DNA of 64,000 nt. It comes from Leucocoprinus leucothites. Taxonomy: Eukaryota; Basidiomycota; Agaricomycetes; Agaricales; Agaricaceae. Below the pieces are notes generated by a model, which did not search any database, had not been told where the DNA came from, and saw only the letters and a list, made by a program, of their open reading frames with translations. How positions within the stretch are numbered: the stretch's first letter is position 1; every line of letters starts with the position of its first letter. The stretch is taken from contig JAACJO010000011.1 in NCBI GenBank assembly GCA_013368445.1, positions 1,364,001 to 1,428,000 of the forward strand. The letters run 5' to 3'. Below, piece by piece: positions 23,740 through 33,673 of this stretch. Made by a program: the position numbers and the translations under genes.

Positions 23740-25142
23740 TCAAACGTCCACCTTACTACCGTTTCCATTCGATTCCCATGGTCTCCATTTCTCTATAGGA
23801 GATCCAGCAAATGTGCTGCCGGAGCTTTCCTGGGGACTTTTTCCTTCTTCGTCGACAGTGCTATTGGTAATAGCGAATTCCACTCGCCGCCGTTCTGGGA
23901 GCTCCAGCTGTCCAACTCCACCCTCCTTTTGTGTGTGCTCGAAGAGAACCGAAGTCTCCGCTTGAGTAACCATCCTTCTCTTCCACGCCTTGCCACTAAC
24001 GACTCGGAGAACGATTAATTGTGGGCACAGGCACTGAATAAGGAGAAATAAAACAGTCAGCATCAAATCATCTCGAACGACCGAGGATCCGACTCGGGGC
24101 CGGAAAAGTGAAATGTAGAGTCAAAACTCACCGTAAGTTTCGCCCAAACCTGTCCGAACCCAATAAAGGTATCGCTTCCCAGCCCATATGGGATCAAAAA
24201 CATAAGCCCGACAATACTGTACGGAGCCGCGGATTCCACCAAAAGGGCCATGACATTCGTGTACATGTACGAGCTTTCCTTTCCCAACACTCTGCTTATC
24301 GCTCGTGAGAGTCGGAGTAACCGGAAGCAGATGAGAGCGGTGACGATGATATTTAGGCCAATTGTGATCGCGTAGTATGGTAGACCGAAATTGATGATGT
24401 GCCCGCCAAAAAAGTTGCCACCTGGTTTACCCGCGATGACTAGTTCAATCATTGCCATCGCTGTACAGGTATGACTGTTGGTTATGCAGATATATGACTT
24501 GAATGAAAGATGACATACCAAAACCCGCGAGGTACGCAATAATAGGAAATATCATGATCCACCAGTTTCCATCCCATAATATAAACAATCGCTGTAACTG
24601 ATGATTCGAAATGATGAGATTGATCCTTCACTGAAACACTTAAGCACAGCTCACCAGAAGTGCATCTCCCATAAAAATCATCCCAACAACACAAGTAGTT
24701 GATAACGTCTGATACCACACCGACACTTCCTCCACAAACCACCCTGGCACTCCTCCTGGATGATTCCGCCCTTGTATCCACATTATTTCTCCCCACACCG
24801 AGTTCGTCGCGATGTTACCGGTGAGTAATAGGAGGAGTACGGTGCTGTATATTGCGAAAAATCGTTTGCGAGATGGGGCGAGGCTCGAATTCTTCGCCAG
24901 ATGATTCAACGTTGAGAAATACATCACTATCTCTACCCCTGCATTAGAGTAATCATTGTTAAGTCCCAGTAATTGGAGTAATCGAAGATAGCGAAGAAAT
25001 GGAAATTTAATATATAAAATGAAGGGCAGAAAAATGATGAGTGTTCGTTACCAGAGGGGCCCAAGGGGAGTCACGTACCATACAAAATCCCGCCCATATA
25101 ATTCCCAATATAATACGCATGCTCCATTACAGGGGTCGCCAT
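23740..25142 (-). CDS. Seven-transmembrane protein, basidiomycete family, copy A
   Basis: A polytopic protein of a family common in basidiomycetes, with no assigned function I can name. The ATG at 25142 gives MATPVMEHAYYIGNYMGGIL. Later exons read VEIVMYFSTLNHLAKNSSLA; SVWGEIMWIQGRNHPGGVPG; VSVWYQTLSTTCVVGMIFMG then DALL; an exon with MGWKLVDHD-type frame shifted to LFILWDGNWWIMIFPIIAYL; then MAMIELVIAGKPGGNFFGGH, LVESAAPYSIVGLMFLIPYG and CLCPQLIVLRVVSGKAWKRR. Seven hydrophobic helices can be counted, then a ~90-residue Ser/Glu-rich cytosolic tail ending at 23740. Paralog of the 53668-54844 gene. A GPCR-like fold is possible, but I see no known receptor signature. Confidence 0.8.
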
Positions 25143-26980
25143 CTTGACACACTTGATAGACTTGAGACGGACTTCGCAGGGATCGCCCGAGCACAGTTCA
25201 ACCACGGAAGGAAAAAGGGCCGCGAAAAAGGAAAGGTCGGGGGAGGTTTGATCTCAGGTCAGTGGCAGACCAATGATTATAACGACAACTGGCGACACCG
25301 AACCACCACCGAAAACAAAACTTGCGTGCTATGCGAATGCGCACAAAGAGGTGCGAGATGGGTCCAAAAACAGCCTTCGCGAAGGAGGTCTTGCTACTAA
25401 GTATTCGTCTCGAGCAATAGCAAAGCTGTAGTACTCGGTCCTTGACTCGAAATGGCAAAGGGTCCGACGCGAGTTGACGATTGATACGGAATTAGTCAAA
25501 CCGGCGTCGGGAAGGGCGGCCGGGGGTTGTGACAAAAGGAGGAACTTGGCGAGGACAAAGTTAGGAATAGCAGTAGATCTTGCACCGCGCTCCCCCAGTG
25601 AAGGGTGTACTCGGGTGGGGGGAGAGAGATGATGATGAACAGCTTCACGGGTGGGAGCTTGTTGGGAAAGGGAGATGAAACAGCAGCAGAGGTATATATG
25701 GATCTTTGTCAACGTCCCCCTTTCAAGTCTAGCGAATCGTCTAAGTGGGAAGATATAGCTCAGCCGTCATGAAGTGGGAATAAGCCCGAAATGAACGCGA
25801 GCATTGACTGGGCATGATCACCAAGAAGAACGAAAGAAGAACGACACAGAATAAAATCAACATCGAACAAACGACCCACAGATCATGCACCAATGGCAAG
25901 ACGGCGACTAAAGAGATATATCAGGCGGCAGGCCTACAATAAAAGGAAGAAGAAGGCAAAGTTGGTAAGTGTAACAACCAACATGTGTTCGACACATGCT
26001 CCTTGACGTTAGGGGAGCACAATACGCCGCAGAACGCTCCCATGTGGTAACAACCCAGAGCCCACAGCGCCGAGTACGCAGTGTATGTCAGCAGGTTATT
26101 ACTTATGAATAGATGGTTCCCGTTGCGTTCAATGATTGCATCATTTCGTGTAGGAGCTTCATCGACATGTGCCACTGATCATTTGTTGGCAAGTAAGTTG
26201 TGTGATGGGCGTGACTACTGTGAAATTCAACAGCTAGTCAATGCTTATAAGTTCTTCACAAAAATTAAGAGCACACGCAAGGAGAAACTCACTCAACAGC
26301 TACGATATGGACATTTAACAAGCCTTGCATAGACTCCATTCCTCAACAATTTCTTGCTTGTCCAACTAAAATAAACCTCCGATTACCCCCTTATCCGGTA
26401 TTCAGAGTGAAAGAACCCCCGATTCCGAACTCAATATTAATAGGACCATCAAATCATGATCTCATCAACAGCTTCGCCCGCCCAAAAGCGAGTTCCTAAA
26501 ATCAGAGACAACAGCCATTGGGGCACCATATCACGCTTATGAGCCTGTAACGAGTTCAACAGGAGCAGTCAAAGTCCCTTAAACTCCATACTTGGTCTTT
26601 CCTTCCCCTCCTCCCTCCCCTCCCTCCCACACCGTCCACTCGGCACACAATCTCCCCCGACATTGTTCTTATTCCCACCCCTTTAACGCGCCACCTCTGT
26701 CCGCACCTCAGGCCAGCCACTGATCCCTCGCTCTCTCTTAGTTCCCCGCTTCGCTTAGAAAGCTGAATCATATCTTCCAACTTTGTGCTGATTTTGACAT
26801 AAAGTTTCCTAAACTGTCCGAAGGACGTGAAAAACGGAAAGAGAGGAGTTCAAGCGTGAAACGGAGACAGAAGGACCGAGGTGGAGAAAAATAGCTAGAA
26901 CGTCACATAGAAGTCAATATTAAAGGAACAGAAGCAAGTAAAGCACGCTGAAAAGGTGGTAACGACGGTGTCATCGGGAA
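25143..26980. other. 1.8-kb divergent intergenic region
   Basis: This lies between the 7-TM gene (minus) and the second UstYa-like gene (plus). A long pyrimidine tract (TCC/CTCC repeats, about 26598-26632) lies about 350 bp upstream of the latter. Frames of 83-127 codons here (for example 25329-25712 minus and 25921-26175 minus) have no recognisable domain or splice partner. Confidence 0.4.
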
Positions 26981-27897
26981 ATGCGACTGTGGCAAAGCTC
27001 TCCGGGAACGAGAGTCGAGGGAAAAGAGCGACAACGCCAAAACCTTCTCACTCTCCTTATCCTCTTTATCTTCGGCACGAGTATTCTGGTGAAGATCGGT
27101 GGAAACATATGGATTAGGAGACGTTTGCGGGATATGGGTGTTAGACAGTCCTCGGAATACAGTGAGTTTGAATTCTTGTCTTCACATTGTCTGTTCTTCG
27201 TTTCCTGCACCACGGTCTTCGATACCCCTCTCCGCTCTCTATCGATATCCTTGCCATTTCCTCTCTAATATGGCAGGGACTCTCCCCGGCAAGCCCTCTC
27301 CCCGCTTGATCACTTCCACCGCCACCATTCCCCACCTCGCTTAACCACTCCTACCCTCTGTTCCCCTCGCTAAACTTTAAATCCCTATTTCTACCTCCAT
27401 TCTAACCGCTTTTTCGTCACCAAGGCTACATCGGTTCTGACTATCCTCAATCCTGGCCCATCAAACGCGGGAATGTCCTAATGGCGTTCGACAACCCCAA
27501 ACATTACGCGCTCGACACCACGCAAGGCGCTCTAGAATGGTCATCCCTCGTTCCCTCTTCTCCATCCTCACCAAACGGGACGGTTCATCTTGGGCCCTAT
27601 AAACAACCGTTCACGGTGTCGATGATGCATCAATTGAAGTGTTTGGATGTCATTCGTCATGAAACGATACGCGGGGGGAGGGATGAGGATGGCATGGCAT
27701 TGGCGAGGCATTGTTTGAATTATCTAAGGCAGATGGTTACGTGTCGCGCGGATTTGGAGTTGGAGTCGTTCCAATTTGCGTCACATAAGAATCCGATTGA
27801 TATGCATGGGGTGTATGAGTGCAAGGATTGGAGTAGGGTTTATGAAGAGGTGAAGAAGAATCAAGAGGAGCATGAGGAATGGGTGAGTCATCGATAA
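26981..27897 (+). CDS. UstYa/DUF3328-type protein with altered metal motifs
   Basis: Same family as the 20133-20838 gene. Exon 1 (26981 to about 27161) encodes a short basic N-terminus, one membrane helix (LLTLLILFIFGTSILVKIGG) and a linker to SEY. A ~260-bp intron (acceptor CACCAAG near 27425) joins, in phase 1, to YIGSDYPQSWPIKRGNVLMA, the same position and phase as the intron in the sister gene. The two HxxHC motifs are degenerate: HQLKC (Lys for His) in MMHQLKCLDVIRH, and LARHC (first His lost) in ARHCLNYLRQMVTCRADLEL. The C-terminus has YECKDWSRVYEEVKKNQEEH. With three-residue motif changes it may have lost or altered oxidase activity. It is convergent with the siroheme synthase gene. 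Confidence 0.8.
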
Positions 27898-28035
27898 GAG
27901 GCTATGTGAGGAGAGCTCGGAGGCCGTGATAGTAGTTGATTATAATTTATTCCATATATTAAGTTCTATAAAGTTCTATAGCGATCACAGTCAGTATTAA
28001 TTGAATCATAATATTAAGAATGGGACACCTACATT

Positions 28036-30011
28036 TCACTGCAAATCATTCCATGCCTCATCAATGCCTTCCTGGACTCTCCATGCCCTGTCATCTAACC
28101 ACTTCTTCACTCTCTCTGCGTCTCGTTTCACGACCTCCTTCTGCTCACCCTCAAGCACCTCAACATCTCCCTTCCCCCACAGCGCCAAAACTGACCACCC
28201 AATCACCATCATCCCAGGCGGTCGCTGTTCTCCACAACTATCCAATGCTTCCACAACATTCTCAAGTGTGGACGTCAACACTCTCTGATCGGGCATTGAG
28301 GCACGCTCAATTATAGCAATAGGAGTGTTTCCGGGGTATGCAGCACCTTCTCTTCTCGATCCAACACCATATTTATCATCAGACGTCGCGCTCGTGAGTG
28401 CTTCAACAACTTGAGGAAGTCGCGCAACACCCATGAGAACAACCAAAGTGCGGCTGCGTTCGTACCCCGGTAATTGCACTTCTTTGCCTTTTCGGCCTAC
28501 ACCGGTGCATACGGTGAATGATTCCGCTACACCACGTTGGGTGACAGGAATTCCTGCGAATGTAGGTGCTGCAAGTGCTGAACTGACACCTGGGATGACG
28601 AGGGGTTCGAAGCCGTGTTTGCGGAAATAGAGGACTTCTTCGCCTGCCCGGCCGTATACGACCGGATCGCCTTGTTTAAGCTGCCGCGAGTGAGAATACA
28701 CGCAAGGACACAATAAGTTAAAAATACAACCCTTGGAATGGGAAGAGATAAACTCACGCGCACGACTGTAAGACCTTTCTTAGCAGCCTCAACGGCAGCT
28801 TCCTGCATCTCTTGTTGAGCACCGTCAGCGTTCCCAGGAAATTTTCTTGCAATGCGTATTTGAACCGTCTTGGGAATGAGTGCGAGGACGGCATCTGGGA
28901 CTAGTTTATCCGAAAGAACGAGATCCGCGAGTTTTGTGAGGGCGTTGTGAGTGGCGATTGTCAAAAGCGATGGGTGACCGGGCCCAGAGCCGACCAAAAG
29001 AATCCGGCCACGCTTTGGAATCGAAAGTGCATGTCGTGAGTCTGATGCTCCCGACGATGATCCCTCCTGGATTTCGGACACAAGGTTCTCTCCAAGTAAA
29101 ACCTCAGCCATATCCTGGTCCGCCATATCCGCAATTTTGGAAATAGGCCAATACTCGCTGACTTGGGAAACCCACTTCAAGCGTCTTCGGATACTCTCCA
29201 ATGCGGTTTCCGAGGTTCCACGAACGGGGACAGGGCGGTTGGGAGTCAAGAGGCCGCTGTCTTCGTTGATCTCGTCAGAGGCAATATCTGCATCCTTTTC
29301 CAATGTCTCGGCAGCCTCCTTTGCCATCTGGCGGAGTTTGCCTAAATTGGAAGCTGCGCGGCCGACGTCTTTCGGCAACTTTGCGACGATGTCCCGACGG
29401 ATTCGGCCTGCCAGTCGGCACCCTTGGCCGTTGGTTGTTACGCCTATCTGAAGAGGTGACCGTTCGCTTGTGTGAGTGTCATCGAGGCGGTGAGTAGAGG
29501 TAAATGTAAAGTCGCAAAGTTCAGGAATGTCGGAGGTGTTGGCGGAAATTCTATGGGATTTGAGAATGTGATAGAGGTTTTCTGCGGATTTGAAAGTCCG
29601 GCGTTGACTACCGATGGTAGTGTCGGTTATACAGGCAAGAGAAAATGTCGTGGGCGTCGACGAGAGAAAAGCGTCAAGTTTGCTTCCGTCGTCTTCGCCA
29701 GAGGGAACCTGATCCCAGTCAACAAATGTACACTCCTTCCTGTCCACTCTCCATTGGATTTCTGCACATGCAGCATCTAAACCACCCTTCGCCAGTACAA
29801 CGGCCTCAAAGTCCGCCTCAAGTGCGGCAAATGCTCTCGAAGCCGCCAAAATCCCTGAGCCAATAATTAGAATACTCTGCGTCTGCGTCTGCGCACGGAA
29901 CGCAAGCAGTAGTGATGCGCCTCCGGTTGGCGTAGGGAAAGTTAGAGAACTTGAAGACGACAAGCTAACGAGGTCCTGCATAGGAGTTTCGCGGGGGAAG
30001 TACGGTGGCAA
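28036..30011 (-). CDS. MET1: Siroheme synthase: Met8-like dehydrogenase/chelatase fused to uroporphyrinogen-III methyltransferase
   Basis: About 630 residues. The N-terminal half has an NAD-binding glycine motif (ILIIGSGILAASRAFAALEA), ANTSDIPELCDFTF (matching the catalytic-Asp region of yeast Met8) and LQIGVTTNGQGCRLAGRIRR, so it looks like a precorrin-2 dehydrogenase/ferrochelatase. The C-terminal half is the SAM-dependent methyltransferase: GRILLVGSGPGHPSLLTIAT, ADLVLSDKLVPDAVLALIP, and after a single intron (28681-28757) LKQGDPVVYGRAGEEVLYFR, VIPGVSSALAAPTFAGIPVT and TLVVLMGVARLPQVVEAL. Siroheme is the cofactor of sulfite reductase, so this serves sulfate assimilation. Yeast splits these roles between MET1 and MET8; here they form a CysG-like single chain. 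It shares a 215-bp upstream region with SRP14. Confidence 0.9.
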
Positions 30012-30226
30012 AGATAAAGAAGCCCTGCATTATTTAAAATCCCAAGAGGACGTCCGAGAGATAAGAGAAAATGTTTTGTCTGTTTGTCGTGCTGATGAGC
30101 AACCAATGACGGGCGGAATGAATAATTCGCGAAAGTCATGTGACTTTCAGAAGGTGATAGTGTCACTCAATGACAGGTCACACTTCGCGATTAGAGCCGT
30201 GACGCCTGTCCCCTTCTGCGACTCAA
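30012..30226. promoter_or_regulatory. Short bidirectional promoter of MET1 and SRP14
   Basis: Only 215 bp separate two divergent start codons. The region holds a CCAAT box (30103-30107) and a perfect 8+8 inverted repeat, GAAAGTCATGTGACTTTC, at 30131-30148 with a CATGTG E-box-like centre. Such E-boxes are bound by bHLH proteins; in yeast Cbf1 controls sulfur genes, so a sulfur link is plausible but untested. Confidence 0.55.
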
Positions 30227-30944
30227 ATGCAGCTGGTCGACAATCCCACCGTATGTCCTTTCTCTCTCCTTACTGATTCTTCGCATTTGATAACAACGGG
30301 TAGTAGTTCTTGACACAGCTGACAGCTTTATTTGAGTCGACGAAAGACCACGGATCGATATGGCTCACGCATAAACGACGTACGTCCCGTATCTCTTATC
30401 TCTCGTTCCCGTTGTCGCCCTGTGGCCCCAGATGATAACGCAGATGATAACGGAGAAATTAACGGGTTCTACATGATAGTGACACACGATGGCGACGACG
30501 CCACTATGAAACATGAAGAGTCTAGTGGGTCTGACGAACGCGAATACCAGTGCCTCATCCGGGCCACAAACGGCAAAAGCATCAACTTTTCCACCCGCGT
30601 ACGTCCATTCCTCCTTTTAAGTGTTGTGTTCACAACTGATGTGCTAGTTCTTTTTTCCTACCGACTAGATTGACGCCAACGAACTAACAAAATTCTATTC
30701 GGCTTATGGCTCCCTACTTAAATCCTCCCTCTCCCTAACCCTCCGCAAGCGCGATAAGAAGAAAGAAAAGACAAGACAGGAGCAGGCTCTTAGAAGGAAA
30801 AAACGGATGACAGAACCTGTGGTCGTCAATGGTCCGAAACGTGGTGCTGGGAGACGGAAACGTCAGAGACAGGTTAAAGCTGCTCTTAAGCAGGCCCAGG
30901 CACAGGAGAAGTTTAAAGAGAGGGAAGGAAAAAAGGAGAGCTGA
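30227..30944 (+). CDS. SRP14: Signal recognition particle 14-kDa subunit
   Basis: SRP14 forms the Alu-domain heterodimer that pauses translation during co-translational targeting to the ER. The start at 30227 gives MQLVDNPT. Spliced to FLTQLTALFESTKDHGSIWL (acceptor near 30308), then after an intron near 30380-30430 an acidic insertion and GFYMIVTHDGDD, EYQCLIRATNGKSINFSTR, and after another intron near 30600-30669 IDANELTKFYSAYGSLLKSS LSLTLRKRDKKKEKTRQEQA. The order LTQL-LF, CLIRAT, FS-T, L-KF is that of SRP14. A ~60-residue Lys/Arg-rich tail extends beyond the core, as in fungal forms. Confidence 0.85.
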
Positions 30945-31944
30945 GAGCTCGTCGGTGTAATATTGTTTTGGTATGTGTCGCTTCTTGTGGATGAGAGGAC
31001 GAGGAGATATTGATTGATATGTAGATATGATTTGTAGTGGCATGGCAATTATTGTTAAAAGACAACGACGCTCGCATGTGGGATGTCACTCACTTAACTC
31101 ATTCATCTTGTACAATTCTTAACTTCTTCACTGGCACCTTCCTGAGATCGGCCCACCCAACCCCACCGATTAGCCGCCTGACAGTTTCAAAATCAAAATG
31201 CGTGTTTTGGAATTGAATAATCCTAGCGAAACGAGGAAAGAAGAAAATAGATTCAAAAAAGAACTTCAAAGCCCGCAGGAGTAACATTATAACGAGCCAA
31301 GAGCTCAGAAGCCGGAATGGCATGTTACAAAGGCGAAGTCAGGGTGCTCTAATTCGACCTGGAAGCTCAGGAAAGCGGAAGGGCTCGAAACTTACGCTCC
31401 CCCGGCCCGCATCTTCCTTAAGTACAGCGAACAAGGATCTTACTTCCAATACTTTCAGTCACCGGTAATTGGTTTAGAGAAATCACTGTTGATTGGCGCG
31501 CTTTAATACGAAGTTTCATACATGGCAAAATGTCAGCCATATTGAACCAAGTGAGCTAAGCAGGATTGAATAAATATTCCTATGGGATCAAGTGTGATTT
31601 TGAGATGCGGACTTCATGAGAATTTCAACGGTGGTGTGCTCAAGGTAACGGGTGCGGGAGCAAGATTCGCCTTTACAAAGCCTCAGGTTTCGTGGATAGA
31701 GTCGCCAACAGACAAGAAATTTGACGTATGATGCGCAATAGGCCACAGTGGAGCCGAAACATCGGAAACAATGTGCAATGAAAACAAGCAGAGTCAAAGG
31801 CAAGCAAAGGCAAGCCGCCGCCAACTCTCGACGGTCTTTGATTCGCGAAGGAATTTCAATTAGCGGAGATTGTTTCGGAGCCACGTGACCAAACCGAGCA
31901 TTGTCAAGAACACCGACTCTGTATTCAGTGTTCTTCACTCACGA
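30945..31944. other. Intergenic region, 1 kb
   Basis: This is the SRP14 3' flank and the CstF-like upstream region. A 74-codon minus frame (31099-31323) encodes a hydrophobic, basic peptide but has no support beyond being open; see rejected items. Confidence 0.35.
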
Positions 31945-32861
31945 ATGGCGGATCAGAGCAACACGGAACAGCTCCTGGAGCTGCTGGTTCAGCTCAAAGT
32001 AAGCCTCTCTTTCCAAGTCTTGAGGCGACTTATTTACCCTGAAAGACAATCTTGTTAGAAAACAACCCCAGAAGCTGCCCGGGGCATTCTCAGTAGCCAA
32101 CCCGCCATAGCTTATGCCCTCATCCGTCTCATGGTCTCTGTAGGCGCGATAAACGTTGAAGTCTTTCAGGTTAGTTTCCGCCTCCTCGGTACCCTCGAAA
32201 CCGTCTGACTTGCATGTGCAGAAAACATTAGCTCAATATCATGAGTCTAACGCTCGGGCTCAACCAACTCCGAGTGTTCCTCCTGTACCACCTGCAGCAG
32301 CCTCAACTCCCCCCATTTCAGCCCTTCCTCCTCACCTTCAGTCTCAATACCGCACGAGCACACCTCCTACCAACGCGCCCACTCCACCTGTAGGTGCATA
32401 CGGCTATCCAGGTCAACCAGGGTATGCTCCACCACAAGGATATCCCCAGCCTGGAGGTTCCACTCCTGGATATGCCTCCTACGGTGCTCAACCACAACCG
32501 CAGCCTGGCTATCCCTCGTACCCTCCACAGGCAGGGCCTTCACCAGGATACAGTGCTCCTCCGCCATCTGCTGCAGCAGGAGGGCGATCACAGAGTGGTT
32601 CCGCCGTTCGACCAGATATGCTAACTGCATTCCCTGAAGATCAAAAAGTGAGTCTGGTTAAATAATAGCTGCATTCCAGTGCTAAGCATATTTCCCCCAG
32701 GCGTTGATTATGCATGTCGTGTCAATGACTTCTGAACAGTTAAACAGCCTTCCACCAGAACAGAGGAATACCTACATGCAGATAGTAAGTTGTGAATACC
32801 GCTTCAGCTCATGATGATTAACCTCAGACTTTCGCAGCGCGCTACCCTCGGAATTCATTGA
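31945..32861 (+). CDS. CstF-64/Rna15-related 3'-end processing protein without an RRM
   Basis: The N-terminus MADQSNTEQLLELLVQLK is spliced (intron about 31999-32059) to KTTPEAARGILSSQPAIAYA LIRLMVSVGAINVEVFQ: the hinge domain of CstF-64 that binds CstF-77/Rna14. After a second intron a Pro/Gly/Tyr/Gln-rich stretch follows (GYPGQPGYAPPQGYPQPGG). The C-terminal helical domain reads MLTAFPEDQK, then LIMHVVSMTSEQLNSLPPEQ RNTYMQI and, after the last intron, RATLGIH, a close fit to the CstF C-terminal module. The usual N-terminal RRM is absent. S. pombe Ctf1 has this shape, so this is probably its orthologue, acting in cleavage/polyadenylation or termination. Confidence 0.8.
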
Positions 32862-33673
32862 CGCGAAATCGTATATCATACACCTGACTATACGATCATA
32901 TCTATCGTTGCATTTGGATGGCCAGCCCACTGTATATTATCTACACCTTCCGTCGCTCCCCAAATAGACGGATCTGTAGTTGGCTCGCGCTTCCTTGCTT
33001 TTATTGCACTAAGTACATTTAATTGTATTCATACCGATGATCATACACAAAGACTCTCCTGATCACAGTCACGACAACCGACCTTTTATTGAATCGCTTC
33101 ACTCAACTGTTCTTACGATTTCTGTGCTATCACGCCCTTCGAAGGTCACAATGCGCCTTTCGGATAATTCCTGTTTTAAAAGCTCGAGGTGGTCATGAGA
33201 AGATGTCCGAGTGGTCCGAGGCACGAGAGTGTGGACCTGAAGGCTGCTTCTGACGCTATACCCGGACCGCATCGGACCGACGGGACAATCTGTAGTCCTC
33301 GCATACCTCACTTCTTTCACCACGATCTAGGGTATAGTTTTGGGCATCGCGTCACTACTACTAGGACTCCATATACCTCTACGACTCTATATCTCAAGAA
33401 CGTTTACCAAAATCTCGAGCAGCTGTTGCGCCGATCAGGTCTTCCACCATGACAGTTCTCTCAACGGACCGCTTCCCAACTCGAGACGAATTCACTGTTT
33501 CCCATAGTGCTATCCTCGAAGTCTCCCGCTCCAAAATTACCACGTGAACTACCTTTTAATATAGAGCGAATACCAAAATGCAGCTCTGTCTCCCGAGAAA
33601 ATGGCGAGGCAAGGGTATAACTACTCTATCGCGCCTACCTCCAGCTTCACGCCTTGCACACCCTTCCACTGCT
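32862..33673. other. Intergenic region and GH28 A upstream region
   Basis: Frames near 33099-33452 have no recognisable features. The promoter box of GH28 copy A lies at 33601-33630. Confidence 0.4.
33601..33630 (+). promoter_or_regulatory. Conserved TATA-containing box upstream of GH28 A
   Basis: ATGGCGAGGCAAGGG is followed by TATAACTAC (33616-33624), 58 bp before the ATG. The inverted copy upstream of GH28 B reads ATGGCGAGCAGGA then TATAACTAC. The shared block is the likely core promoter kept after duplication. Confidence 0.55.

Noticed and set aside
22568..25142. Interpretation as a mating-type pheromone/receptor locus
   Set aside because: The secreted proteins lack a CaaX end and the 7-TM proteins lack STE3 features.
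25329..25712. 127-codon minus-strand frame
   Set aside because: Composition is irregular and there is no homology cue; lies in a divergent promoter region.
31099..31323. 74-codon minus-strand frame with a hydrophobic N-terminus and basic C-terminus
   Set aside because: Could be a tiny membrane protein, but nothing other than openness supports it.
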